Shown here: positions 55,701-63,401 of the stretch, one piece after another
Layout: the number at the start of each line of letters is the position of its first letter
Numbering within the stretch: the first letter of the stretch is position 1
NCBI GenBank assembly: GCA_020401865.1
Contig: JADCAS010000005.1
Location: 124,001-188,000, forward strand
Direction: 5' to 3'
DNA from: Phenylobacterium sp.
Lineage (GTDB): Bacteria > Pseudomonadota > Alphaproteobacteria > Caulobacterales > Caulobacteraceae
DNA: 64,000 nt
The notes under the pieces: model-generated
Database searches by the model: none
Seen by the model: the letters and a program-made list of their open reading frames with translations, nothing else
Told to the model about the DNA's origin: nothing
Translations under genes and position numbers: made by a program

Positions 55701-56663
55701 TCAGGGGCGGTCTCGCCGCAAGCGGGTCAGATGGGCCGGGACATAGAGGCTTTGGGCTTCGCGAGCGGCGAGCCGGCGCTCCAGAGACTGAGAGTCCGTC
55801 AACCAGATTTCGATGCCTTGATCGAGGCCGGGCGCCCCGGTGCGGGCGGCGGCCTGAAGCGCCGCGAGACGGCGGGCGGCGGCCCGCAAAGCGCGGGTCT
55901 CGGCGGGAAGGGCCTGGTAGCGTTCGTCAATTCGAAACAGGGCCGCCCGCGCCGCGCCGACCATCCGCTCGGCGGTCTGCGGATCGATCGCGGTGGCGGC
56001 GGCTGCGAGTGCGCGGCGGACGTCTGCGAGATGGCCGGCCAGGCTCACCGGCTCGTCGCGGGCCGATGGGCAGGCCGCGGGGTCGAGGGCGGACACATAG
56101 TCGCTCAGTCCCTTGAGAACAGCAGCAGGCGGCTCGGCGCCGTCGAACTCCTCCACCACCAGCCCGCGGATGAAGGCCGGCAGCGCCGTGACCGGCGTCT
56201 TCAACGCCGCGCGGGGTCCGGCGAGATTGGGTATGGGCTTCGGATCAAGCACACCATTCCCACGCACCCTGGAAAACAGGGAGGTGGTCACGTCCGCCGT
56301 TCCGGACCCGGCCGACAGGCCGGGGAAGCGAAAGTGCGGGTTATCGCGTCCGCCGGCATGGCAGCTCTCACAGGACAGACCGGCGCGCGCCGCCTGACCG
56401 CCCAGCAGCAGCGGGTCGCGGAACGCCGCACGGCCGATCTCTATCGAACGGGCCAGGGCCGGATCGTCAGGTTTGAGGAGGCATTCTGTCGGCTGGCGAC
56501 CCAGCGCCGCTGCGAGGTCGGCGCCGGGCGCGAGCCAGGCCATGGCGCGCAGCGGCGTCGGCGTGTCGGACGCGAGCGCCCCCGACGCGGTCAGCGCCAG
56601 AGTGAGCCCGATCGCCGAGCGGATCCGGCTCAGCGCCCGGGCCCGCCGCCTGCGTCGATCCAT
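55701..56663 (-). CDS. Exported cytochrome c with one CxxCH (peroxidase-like N-terminal part)
   Basis: 320 residues. An Arg-rich start and signal peptide (IGLTLALTASGALAS) direct export. The haem site CESCHAGGRDN lies near residue 100, preceded by ARSIEIGRAAFRDPLLLGG, like the N-terminal domain of di-haem cytochrome c peroxidases/MauG. Only one CxxCH is found, so the second haem domain is missing or replaced by a helical C-terminal region rich in Ala and Arg (about 195-310). It overlaps the upstream TPR gene by 34 bp. Probable electron-transfer role in the periplasm; partner unknown. Confidence 0.8.
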   Translation of the reverse strand: MDRRRRRARALSRIRSAIGLTLALTASGALASDTPTPLRAMAWLAPGADLAAALGRQPTECLLKPDDPALARSIEIGRAAFRDPLLLGGQAARAGLSCESCHAGGRDNPHFRFPGLSAGSGTADVTTSLFSRVRGNGVLDPKPIPNLAGPRAALKTPVTALPAFIRGLVVEEFDGAEPPAAVLKGLSDYVSALDPAACPSARDEPVSLAGHLADVRRALAAAATAIDPQTAERMVGAARAALFRIDERYQALPAETRALRAAARRLAALQAAARTGAPGLDQGIEIWLTDSQSLERRLAAREAQSLYVPAHLTRLRRDRP

Positions 56664-57544
56664 GACCGTAACGTCTCAGCCTCGGCGCATCCATAGGTGC
56701 AGGCCCGTTCCAGCCGGGCCAGCATCCGCCGCGCGCCGACCAGATCGCCACGCTCGACCTTGAGCTCGCCATAGTATTCCAGGGCGCCCCGATGATCCGG
56801 CGCCGCCGCCAGCGCCTGTCGATAGAAGCCCTCCGCCACCTCGAACCGGCCGAGCTTGCGATGTGCGAAGCCCTGATAGGTCAGCACGTCCGGGTGGGGC
56901 CCGAAGGCCGCGCGGGCGGCGTCGAGTCTGGCCAGGGCGACTTCGTAGCGACCTTCGTTGATCAGACCCACGGCGTCGAGATAGGCGGCGTCGCCCGCGT
57001 CGGCGAGGATCAGCGGTTGGTCCAGCCGAGCGCTGGGTGCGGTCGGCTCGGCGAGGGCCCTCTCCAGCTCCGCCGTGAGGCTTCGCAGCAGCTCTGCGTT
57101 GCAACCCGCTCCGCAACTCGCCGACCGGGCTTTGAGCCAGTCCAGCTGGTCCCGGGCCTTGGGATCCTTGAGCCGGGCGAGCGCCATGCCCAGGCCGCCC
57201 CGGGCGTTGAGGTCGTCGGGCGCAATCTTGATAGCCCGTTCGTAGGCTCGCCGGGCGCCCTTCCAGTTCTCGGCGCCTGTCTGGGCGGCGCCCAGGAGCT
57301 TCCAGCCGTCGAGATTCTGCGGCACCGCATCGGTCACCCGTTGGGCCGATCGGGCGGCGGCCTTGAAATCGCGCGCGTCGAGCGCCGCGAGGGCCTTGGC
57401 GTATTCCTCGGCGGGGTCATAGCTGGGTCCGCTTTCCGACGGCAGGCTCATACCGCCGCCGCCACCCGACCCTGCGGCCAGCGCCGCCCCGCCAGCGAAG
57501 CCGGCGATCACGCCCGCCAGCAACAGAACCCTGATCGAACCCAT
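56630..57544 (-). CDS. Exported tetratricopeptide-repeat protein with two CxxxC pairs
   Basis: 304 residues, signal peptide VLLLAGVIAGFAGGAALAAG followed by a Gly-rich linker. TPR-like helices are seen in AKALAALDARDFKAAARS, GWKLLGAAQTGAENWKGARRAY, and again near LTYQGFAHRKLGRFEVAEG and ALEYYGELKVERGDLVGAR. Two CxxxC motifs (CGAGC and CTYGC) recur at equivalent positions after the repeats, which suggests disulfides or metal binding. ATG at 57544 follows GGAGGACGAG; a longer frame lacks a signal peptide. It is the first gene of a pair with the cytochrome, for which it may be an assembly or docking partner (inference). Confidence 0.8.
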   Translation of the reverse strand: MGSIRVLLLAGVIAGFAGGAALAAGSGGGGGMSLPSESGPSYDPAEEYAKALAALDARDFKAAARSAQRVTDAVPQNLDGWKLLGAAQTGAENWKGARRAYERAIKIAPDDLNARGGLGMALARLKDPKARDQLDWLKARSASCGAGCNAELLRSLTAELERALAEPTAPSARLDQPLILADAGDAAYLDAVGLINEGRYEVALARLDAARAAFGPHPDVLTYQGFAHRKLGRFEVAEGFYRQALAAAPDHRGALEYYGELKVERGDLVGARRMLARLERACTYGCAEAETLRSWIDAGGGPGR

Positions 57545-58223
57545 CACTCGTCCTCCGATCCGGAATTGGTCCCCTATTGTGTGCGCCGGTCGGGGCCGAC
57601 TTGGCAAGACGCGGGTGTTTCCCTCACGAGGATGGCCGTCCCCCGGTCCACTTCGAGACCCCGCACAAGGGACCGGTTCCCCGCGACGCCGTCTACCTCC
57701 ACGTGACGCGCGCCTTGTGGCTGGAGCCGGGCTTCCGGGGGCCTTCTCCGCTCAGCTCCCTCCTTCGACGACCTCCAGGCCCTCGCCGTCGCCGAGGCAC
57801 GGGGCGGGCGGCGCAAGCTGGAATCCGGGCAGGCGAGCACCCATCTCGGCCCGGCCCCGGCTGTTTTCGAGAAACTGCAGCGGCGCCCGCAGGGGGACTC
57901 TCCCAGTGGCGGAGATGGTTGGTAAGCGGACGAAATACCGCGGGCGGGAACGTGGTTTCCAGACATGACACAGCCCCGGCCGGACAGATCTCAACGTCGA
58001 CCCCACTTCACGCTTGCAGGGCAGGGGCCGTCCACGGATGTCAGCACCCCCTGGAGACATCTTGTCGTTTGCCTGACAATACCGAAGCTGTCACCCTCCA
58101 CACGCGGGGCGGCCTATCGCCTTGACAGCTCCTGGGCGGACATGAAGAACGCCGAGACACTGAGCGCATCAGCGATCTGGCGCGTACGCGGACCTGTCGA
58201 AGTTCATCCTCTGAGGTTGGCCG
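57545..58223. other. Gene-poor region with recombinase debris
   Basis: Between the TPR gene and the M48 gene there is no credible intact gene. The first 230 bp show nothing recognisable. A recombinase C-terminal fragment lies at 57795-57935 (separate entry). The remaining part up to the M48 start has no family I recognise; several overlapping short open frames are typical of non-coding high-GC DNA. Confidence 0.7.
57795..57935 (+). pseudogene. Fragment of serine-recombinase C-terminal region, copy 1
   Basis: The + strand encodes RRKLESGQASTHLG...PAPAVFEKLQRRPQ, which matches the fragment at 59494 but lacks about 60 bp (20 codons, in frame) between the two halves. The pattern (basic residues, LESG, LAPAV, GRP) is that of the C-terminal region of large serine recombinases. 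It ends at a stop shortly after. No catalytic domain is present, so this is a relic. Confidence 0.5.
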
Positions 58224-59000
58224 ATGTGCGGCTTCTGTGATGCGCGGCTGTCCCGACGCGGTCTTCTGGCGGGCTTGGCGGCGGTCAGCCTGACGGGGTG
58301 CAGCGAGAACGCCGCGACGGGCCGGCGACAGCTGGTGTTGGTGTCTGACAGCCAGCTTGCAGAGATGGCCGATGCGCCCTGGGCTGAGATCGTCGCGCAG
58401 GCGCCGCCCGTCCGCGACCCGGACGTTCAGGCGCGGTTGGCCCGGATCGGTCGGCCTCTGACGCTGGCCGCAAACCGGCCCGACCTGAAATGGTCCTTCA
58501 CGGTGCTGGAGTCGCCGGAGCTCAATGCCTTCGTGCTGCCCAACGGACGGGTGGGATTCTTCAAGGGGCTGCTGGACCTGGCGCGCAGCGATGATGAGGT
58601 TGGCTCCGTCCTGGGCCATGAGATCGGGCATATCCTGGCGCGCCATCCGGCCGAGCGGGTCAGCCATCAGTTAGCGGCTCAGGCCGGGGTCACCCTGGCC
58701 CAGCTGGTGATGTTGAGCGGCGAAAACGCCCGGTTCGCCGACGAGGTGGGCGCGGCGTTGGGCCTGGGCGCCCAGTTCGGCGTGATCCTGCCCTACGCCC
58801 GACGTCAGGAGCTTGAGGCTGACCGCATCGGTGTCGACCTGATGCGCAAGGCCGGCATGGACCCCGCAGCGGCGGTGACCTTCTGGGAGCGTATGGCGCG
58901 AGCGGCGCGCAGCCAGGGTCGGCCCCCAGAGGTTCTCTCGACCCATCCGGCGGATGGTCGGCGTATCGAAGCGCTCGAGGCCGCGGTCGCAAACGGCTAG
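58224..59000 (+). CDS. M48-family zinc metalloprotease lipoprotein
   Basis: 258-residue M48 peptidase. An N-terminal leader with SRRGLLAGLAAVSLTGC ends in lipobox LTGC (23-26), so it is a lipoprotein, probably in the outer membrane periplasmic face; the SRR motif may allow Tat export. The zinc motif is HEIGH (His132, Glu133, His136), with the third ligand Glu in QELEADRIG. STHPADGRRIEAL closes the domain, as in YcaL, LoiP and BepA-type proteases of outer-membrane quality control. No TPR domain is attached. ATG at 58224 has only a weak ribosome site. It is isolated between two recombinase relics. Confidence 0.92.
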   Translation: MCGFCDARLSRRGLLAGLAAVSLTGCSENAATGRRQLVLVSDSQLAEMADAPWAEIVAQAPPVRDPDVQARLARIGRPLTLAANRPDLKWSFTVLESPELNAFVLPNGRVGFFKGLLDLARSDDEVGSVLGHEIGHILARHPAERVSHQLAAQAGVTLAQLVMLSGENARFADEVGAALGLGAQFGVILPYARRQELEADRIGVDLMRKAGMDPAAAVTFWERMARAARSQGRPPEVLSTHPADGRRIEALEAAVANG

Positions 59001-59146
59001 TCGCGAAGGTCTCACCTCGGGCGGCCTCCAGTGCCGCCCTGATCTCCTGCGGGATCGGGATGGCTTGGCGCAAGCTCGCTGTCGCTGACCGCCGCCATCA
59101 CCGGCGCCATCAGCCGCGTCAGGACCCATATTGCGGCGCCATTCAG
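59001..59146. other. Short intergenic stretch before repeat A
   Basis: No gene is recognised in the 146 bp between the M48 gene stop and the repeat. Together with repeat A and the recombinase relic it makes a 732-bp stretch without an intact gene (59001-59732). Confidence 0.6.
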
Positions 59147-59371
59147 CAGCCGAGAACGCTGTAAACGCGCACCCTTTTGAACCCGAACTGCCGAGGGCGA
59201 GGTTCGGATGATCAGAGACAAATTGCGTTCAGAGACCGCCTTGGCCCCTTGCCCCTGTCTCCGAGGTTTGTAAGGCGCCTGGAAAATGGCTCGACGACCG
59301 GGGGCTTTGCGCACCTGCGGTCGCCAGTTTGCAGGTTCGCGACAGGGGCGTGTTGGTGGAAGAGAGCCTGA
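59147..59371 (+). repeat. Direct repeat A (about 225 bp)
   Basis: This stretch matches 63402-63625 in the same orientation. Shared blocks include ACCCTTTTGAACCCGAACTG, GATCAGAGACAAATTGCGTT, GACGACCGGGGGCTTTGCGC and TCGCCAGTTTGCAGGTTCGC. Differences are scattered substitutions and one-base shifts, by eye roughly one in seven bases or fewer. It contains short open frames but no recognised protein. The two copies are 4255 bp apart and bracket the GntR-GNAT cluster. Confidence 0.9.
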
Positions 59372-59493
59372 AGGTTAATTCTTGTCACAGATTTTTCAGC
59401 GCCTTGAGCGAAGCCGGAAAACCACCCGATGTGACTAGGTTTTCCCAAACCGGCTCCGCACTTTGCGTGCTGGGAGATGGTGAAGCCGCTTCA

Positions 59494-59720
59494 GGAGCTG
59501 GCAGCGAAAGCTGGAATCCGGGCAGGCGATCACCCATCTCGACTTGGCCCATCATGTAGATGTCTCGGACCGCGACATCGGCCGGATGAGCAAGCTGGCC
59601 TATTTGGCCCCGGCTGTTCTCTAGAAACTGTGGCTGCAGGGGCGCCCGCAGGCGGTGTCGGTCAAGGACCTGACGGCCGTTGCCGACCTGCCGTGGGCAG
59701 CATCGGGGCGCCGACCAGAG
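59494..59720 (+). pseudogene. Fragment of serine-recombinase C-terminal region, copy 2
   Basis: Reading the + strand gives WQRKLESGQAITHLDLA, VSDRDIGRMSKLAYLAPAVL, a TAG stop, then KLWLQGRPQAVSVKDLTA and VADLPWA. This matches the C-terminal helical region of large serine (phage-type) recombinases: basic W/Q/L stretch, 'LESG', a helix-turn-helix, 'LAPdIveaIl.GrqP' and a terminal 'lPl.W' motif. The internal stop and absence of the resolvase domain make it a pseudogene. The upstream reading frame is broken. Family assignment is from pattern memory. Confidence 0.55.
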
Positions 59721-59732
59721 GCTCGCCCGGTT

Positions 59733-60437
59733 TCAGTTGAGTGGAATACTGGCGGTGCCCGACAAAACACGGGCCAGGGCGAGTTCGCGAGCGTGCTCGA
59801 CATGGGCAGCCGCTGCTCGTTCGGCCGCGATCGGATCGGACGCCTCCAGCGCTGCGATGAGCGCTTCGTGGCCATCATCCGCCGCGGCGCGGTCCTGTTC
59901 GCCCGAGCCGGGTCCAAACAAGCCAAGATGTACTAGGCGCTCGCCTTCGTCCGCCAATGTGTCGAGAATGTCATACAGTCGGGTATTGCCCGTTGCTCTG
60001 GCGATGGCGCGGTGGAAGGCGCGATTCGCGGCCACAAAGGCGAGCCTTTCATCGGCAGTCCGTGCTTCTTGTGGCGCCTTGTTGAGCCGGCGTAGCGCTA
60101 TGACGTCGATCCTTCCCGCCGCCAAGGCGGCAGCCTTCGGTTCGGCAATCAGACGGACTTCGAACAGCTCGCGGATCGACTGTACGGTAACGGGCGCGAC
60201 CGTATAGCCATGCCGGGCAACCGGCATCACAAGCCGCAGTTCGCCAAGCCGCGTCAATGCAGACCGTGTGGCCGCCTTGGCCAATCCGAAGCGCACCGAC
60301 AAGGCCGCCTCTGAAAAGCTGCTGCTCGGCGCCAATCGGCAGGCGATGATTTCGGACTTCAACAGGGCAAAGGCTGCGTCGCTTTGGCGGGTCGAATCCG
60401 GCGCGCCGCCGGGCTTCGTCGGAACCGTTGCGGCCAT
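59733..60437 (-). CDS. GntR-family transcriptional regulator (FadR/FCD subfamily)
   Basis: 234-residue regulator. The N-terminal winged helix (about 10-80: AFALLKSEIIACRLAP, FSEAALSVRFGLAKAATRSAL) is followed by an FCD ligand domain with EVRLIAEPKAAALAA, NRAFHRAIARATGN and the C-terminal AAAAHVEHARELAL, which provide the Asp/His metal-binding positions. ATG at 60437 follows GGAGGAAGG. It is divergent from the SnoaL-MAPEG cluster with a 90-bp gap holding a 10-bp palindrome, so it probably controls that cluster and itself. The ligand is likely a small organic acid, as for most FCD proteins. Confidence 0.9.
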   Translation of the reverse strand: MAATVPTKPGGAPDSTRQSDAAFALLKSEIIACRLAPSSSFSEAALSVRFGLAKAATRSALTRLGELRLVMPVARHGYTVAPVTVQSIRELFEVRLIAEPKAAALAAGRIDVIALRRLNKAPQEARTADERLAFVAANRAFHRAIARATGNTRLYDILDTLADEGERLVHLGLFGPGSGEQDRAAADDGHEALIAALEASDPIAAERAAAAHVEHARELALARVLSGTASIPLN

Positions 60438-60477
60438 ATTGCCTTCCTCCAAGCCGAATTCGCTTCTAACATACTAT

Positions 60478-60487
60478 TGACATGTCA
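60478..60487. promoter_or_regulatory. Palindrome TGACATGTCA between gntR and snoaL-like gene
   Basis: A perfect 10-bp palindrome lies in the 90-bp divergent spacer and overlaps TTGACA (60477-60482), a good -35-like hexamer for the + strand cluster. No clear -10 is seen at 17 bp. GntR/FadR regulators bind short palindromes of this kind, so it is a candidate operator that would block the cluster promoter. Confidence 0.4.
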
Positions 60488-60527
60488 CCAGGAATACAAC
60501 AGGTTTAGTCAACTCTTGGAGGGCGGC

Positions 60528-61058
60528 ATGGCGTTTGGACGAAATATTGTGTTGGTGGCGGCTCTGGCCTTAGCGGCCGTTATCTCCCAGTCCGCCGCAG
60601 CCCAGACTGAGCGAGCGTCAGCTACAATGCAGCAACTTGTCGCCAACTATGCCGCCGCATGGGGCAGTCGTGCGCCGGACCGCATCGCTGCCCTTCACAC
60701 GCCCGACACAGTGTTTGACCTGCGAATTGCCGGCGAGATGCCCCAGACCGGGCGGCAAGCCGTACGCGAGCGCTTCGCTCGTATCCTTCGCGACAATCCA
60801 GGTTATGCGTCGACCGTGACCAAGGTCGAGTTCGGCCCGGACTTTGTTGTTATCGAGTACAGGGTCGCCATGAACCCGCCCGCACCATTCGTGCTGGGCC
60901 GCGTCCGCTATGTCCCGACTGCAGAGCCCTATGTCGTGCCGGCGATCGACGTCATCCGCTTTCGTGATGGGCTTGTCAGTGAAAAGGTGACCTTCCTGGA
61001 CGTCGACACGATCCGGACCAACAGCCTGACCGCCGATGCCATGCAGGCGCCGAAATGA
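60528..61058 (+). CDS. Exported SnoaL/NTF2-like protein
   Basis: 176 residues: signal peptide (NIVLVAALALAAVISQSAAAQ), then an NTF2-like alpha+beta cone of the SnoaL type. It is recognised from MQQLVANYAAAWGSRAPDRIAALHTPD, RQAVRERFARILRDNPG and the Asp-containing DVIRFRDGLVSEKVTFLD. NTF2-like proteins serve as small isomerases, hydrolases or binding modules; an export signal is less usual. ATG at 60528 follows TTGGAGGG. It is first of five + strand genes with 4-bp overlaps or zero gaps, and overlaps the MAPEG gene as ATGA. Confidence 0.85.
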   Translation: MAFGRNIVLVAALALAAVISQSAAAQTERASATMQQLVANYAAAWGSRAPDRIAALHTPDTVFDLRIAGEMPQTGRQAVRERFARILRDNPGYASTVTKVEFGPDFVVIEYRVAMNPPAPFVLGRVRYVPTAEPYVVPAIDVIRFRDGLVSEKVTFLDVDTIRTNSLTADAMQAPK

Positions 61059-61504
61059 ACCCGGCCAACGTGACCGCTGAAGCTGCGAGCATTCTGCTAT
61101 CCGTGTTTGTCCTGGCCGCGCTGACGGCGACGATGATGCTATGGGTGTATGCAACCCGCCTGCCTGCCATGCGGCGGGCTGGCCTCGATCCGCAAGCGGC
61201 GGCTCATACAGCAAATCTCCGGGGCAAATTGCCGGCCTCGGCTGAGCGTGTCGCTGACAACTACAACAACCTTACCGAAGCGCCGACCGTCTTTTATGCC
61301 GTCGCACTCGGCATCGTTGTCCTCGGCGTCGCAGACCCTGTCCATGTGGCCTGCAGTTGGAGCTTTGTCGGGCTCCGCGTTGCACATTCGCTCGTGCAGG
61401 CGACGATCAACCGCGTCGCTCTTCGATTCATGCTGTTCACATTGTCTTGGGTGGCGCTGATCATCATCATCGCTCGCGCAATGGCCGCAGTGCTCGCGTT
61501 GTGA
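61055..61504 (+). CDS. MAPEG-family membrane protein
   Basis: 149-residue protein with about four membrane segments of the MAPEG family (microsomal glutathione S-transferase/leukotriene C4 synthase-like). The motif DNYNNLTEAPTVFYAVAL is the characteristic N...E-P segment, with RAHSL-like RVAHSLVQA later. Bacterial members may conjugate glutathione or act as membrane-bound peroxidases. ATG at 61055 overlaps the SnoaL-type gene, and the stop overlaps the next gene as GTGA. Confidence 0.88.
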   Translation: MNPANVTAEAASILLSVFVLAALTATMMLWVYATRLPAMRRAGLDPQAAAHTANLRGKLPASAERVADNYNNLTEAPTVFYAVALGIVVLGVADPVHVACSWSFVGLRVAHSLVQATINRVALRFMLFTLSWVALIIIIARAMAAVLAL

Positions 61505-61905
61505 ACCGCGGTTTGCTCATAATTGTCGGACTGCTTTGGTTGGCGACTGGGATTTGGATCTTCGCGGACCCGCACGGGTTCTACGAACGGACACCAGGCC
61601 TTGCCATGATGGGGCCCTACAGCGTCCATTTCATCCGGGATGTCGGCCTTGCATTCGTCGCATCTGGCGTTGCGGCCACCTTTGGAGCCCGGCGCCGAAA
61701 TCGCAGCCTCGCCTTCGCCGGCGCCGGTTGGCCCTTCCTTCACGCCCTGTTTCATATCCAGATCTGGTCGCACCGAGGCTTTCCGCTCGATGCGATTGCC
61801 GCCTTTGACTTCATCGCGGTGATTGCACCGGCGTTCTTGGCCGTAACACTGGCCTGGCGATTGACAGACTATGACCCCAAACCCGGAAGAGGGCTATCCC
61901 GGTGA
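61501..61905 (+). CDS. Small membrane protein, unknown function
   Basis: 134 residues, four hydrophobic segments (LLIIVGLLWLATGIWIF, VGLAFVASGVAATFG, GWPFLHALFHI, FIAVIAPAFLAVTLAW). The segments HFIRDVGLAFVASG and WPFLHALFHIQ recur in small membrane proteins of unknown role. GTG at 61501 overlaps the MAPEG stop as GTGA. No catalytic residues can be assigned; the two His near FLHALFHI could be metal or haem ligands (inference only). Confidence 0.78.
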   Translation: MNRGLLIIVGLLWLATGIWIFADPHGFYERTPGLAMMGPYSVHFIRDVGLAFVASGVAATFGARRRNRSLAFAGAGWPFLHALFHIQIWSHRGFPLDAIAAFDFIAVIAPAFLAVTLAWRLTDYDPKPGRGLSR

Positions 61906-62270
61906 TCGCTGCAATCTGCTGGGGCGCGCTTGGCCTCATCCATTTGTTGCCTGCGCTTGCGCTGTTTCGTCCTTCGATGATCAGTAAGCTTTACGGCGTC
62001 CCATCGGGAAGCGCGTCTTTCCTGTTGCTGCATCACCGGGCCGCGCTGTTCCTGTGTGTGCTGCTTATCTGCGTCTGGGCGGCGCTTCGTTCCGAGGTGC
62101 GACCATTGGCAAGTGTCGTGGTTGCGATCAGCATGATCTCCTTTCTGTGGCTTTATGCGGCGGCCGGGCAACCAGCGGCGCTGCGTCAGATAGCCATTGC
62201 CGATCTTGCGGGTTTGCCGTTCCTAGTGATCGCGGCCTGGCTTGCGTTTGCGCCAGTGCGGGGGGGTTAG
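61902..62270 (+). CDS. Small membrane protein, unknown function
   Basis: 122 residues with four hydrophobic segments. LGLIHLLPALALFRP, LYGVPSGSASFLLLHHRAALF and IADLAGLPFLVIAAW are the most distinctive parts; the HHRA segment resembles related small membrane proteins of unknown function. GTG at 61902 overlaps the previous stop as GTGA, and the next gene starts directly after its TAG. It is therefore the fourth coupled gene in the run. Confidence 0.75.
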   Translation: MIAAICWGALGLIHLLPALALFRPSMISKLYGVPSGSASFLLLHHRAALFLCVLLICVWAALRSEVRPLASVVVAISMISFLWLYAAAGQPAALRQIAIADLAGLPFLVIAAWLAFAPVRGG

Positions 62271-62651
62271 ATGTCAGTTTGGCTCGCAACCATTGCCCCG
62301 GCGCTGGCGGGGCTGTTCTATCTGGCCCTTGGTCTGACAGCTCTTGCACGACCGGCAAATCTGCTTGCCGGCTTCGGAGTGGCTGCTGAGGGGGTCGACG
62401 CGCGCAACGAGGTGCGTGCCGTCTATGGCGGGTTTCCGCTTGCCGTGGCCGGACTCGTCGCCTGTAGCTTGTCCGGCGCGCCGAATGCCACGGGAATCCT
62501 GCTTTCGCTGGCCGTTGTATCGCTTGGCATGGCGCTGGGTCGGCTGGTGTCGGCGGTGCTCGACCGACGCATCGGGCGGCTGCCAGCCGTGTTTGCTGGC
62601 CTCGAAGTCGCGCTTGCGTTGCTGCTCGCGGCTGGTGTTTTCGTCGGCTGA
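62271..62651 (+). CDS. DUF4345-like small membrane protein
   Basis: 126 residues with four hydrophobic segments. The segment RNEVRAVYGGFPLAVAGLV matches the conserved core of DUF4345 proteins, a four-helix membrane family of unknown function. ATG at 62271 directly follows the previous stop. LGMALGRLVSAVLDRR is likewise typical. It is the last of the five coupled genes; a GNAT gene follows 20 bp later. Confidence 0.8.
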   Translation: MSVWLATIAPALAGLFYLALGLTALARPANLLAGFGVAAEGVDARNEVRAVYGGFPLAVAGLVACSLSGAPNATGILLSLAVVSLGMALGRLVSAVLDRRIGRLPAVFAGLEVALALLLAAGVFVG

Positions 62652-62671
62652 TTCCAGGAGAATGCGTCGCG

Positions 62672-63136
62672 ATGACAGTTGCTTATCCTGTAAACATCAC
62701 CCCTTTGATCCAAGCGGATGAGCAAGATTGGCGTCGACTCTGGGGCGCGTATCAACGCTTCTATGCGGTGGAGTTGACGGAAGCGATCCACGCCTCGACA
62801 TGGTCGCGCCTACTCGATCCCGCAGAACCCATCCATGGTGCAATCGCCCGTAATGACAATGGCGAGGCCATCGGTTTGGTCCACCATATTCGCCATGCGA
62901 CGTGCTGGAGTTCAGCAGACAGCTGCTACCTTCAGGATCTGTATGTCGATGAGGGCAGTCGCGGCACTGGCGCCGGTCGTGCGCTGATCGCGCATGTAGT
63001 CGATGCCGCAGCCGAGTATGGGGCGGATTACATCCATTGGCTCACGCATGAGACGAACACGCGCGCCATGCGTCTCTATGATGGCGTCGCCACGCGATCC
63101 GGGTTCGTCCAGTATCGCATTGCGATCCCAGGCTAA
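62672..63136 (+). CDS. GNAT-family N-acetyltransferase
   Basis: 154-residue GNAT acetyltransferase. DLYVDEGSRGTGAGRALIAHV is the acetyl-CoA-binding motif A (RGxGxGR-type), preceded by AIGLVHHIRHATCW and followed by HWLTHETNTRAMRLYDG. Small-molecule amine or N-terminal protein substrates are possible. Codon use is less GC-rich at third positions than in the housekeeping genes of this window (GAT, TAT, AAT appear often), in keeping with acquisition. It is the last gene before repeat B. Confidence 0.9.
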   Translation: MTVAYPVNITPLIQADEQDWRRLWGAYQRFYAVELTEAIHASTWSRLLDPAEPIHGAIARNDNGEAIGLVHHIRHATCWSSADSCYLQDLYVDEGSRGTGAGRALIAHVVDAAAEYGADYIHWLTHETNTRAMRLYDGVATRSGFVQYRIAIPG

Positions 63137-63401
63137 AGGCTAAGGGTCCGCCATCGTACCGTCGCGCGCACCTGTACCTGGCGCCTTGAGGACCGGTGGC
63201 ATTGAGGGAGCAGACGTCAGATCCTGGTGGAAGCAGCCATTCGGCGGTGACATCTTGATCGCCCGCAACGGGTCGTGTCTCCCGTTTGGGGTCCGGGCCA
63301 ACAAGCGGACCTGCGCCAAGCAGCCCGCAAAGGAACTCCACTTCGGTTTCCCTAACTGCGCATCGGGTGGAATATCGCCCACGAACTTCCGGACCATTTA
63401 T
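63137..63401. other. Non-coding stretch before repeat B
   Basis: 265 bp after the GNAT gene with only short unsupported open frames. No family, hairpin or insertion-sequence end was recognised. With repeat B and the following 30 bp it forms a 519-bp stretch free of intact genes up to the ABC gene. Confidence 0.6.

Noticed and set aside
59177..59371. 64-codon open frame within repeat A, partly retained in repeat B
   Set aside because: It has no family resemblance, differs in its start and stop between the two copies, and is better explained as part of a non-coding repeat.
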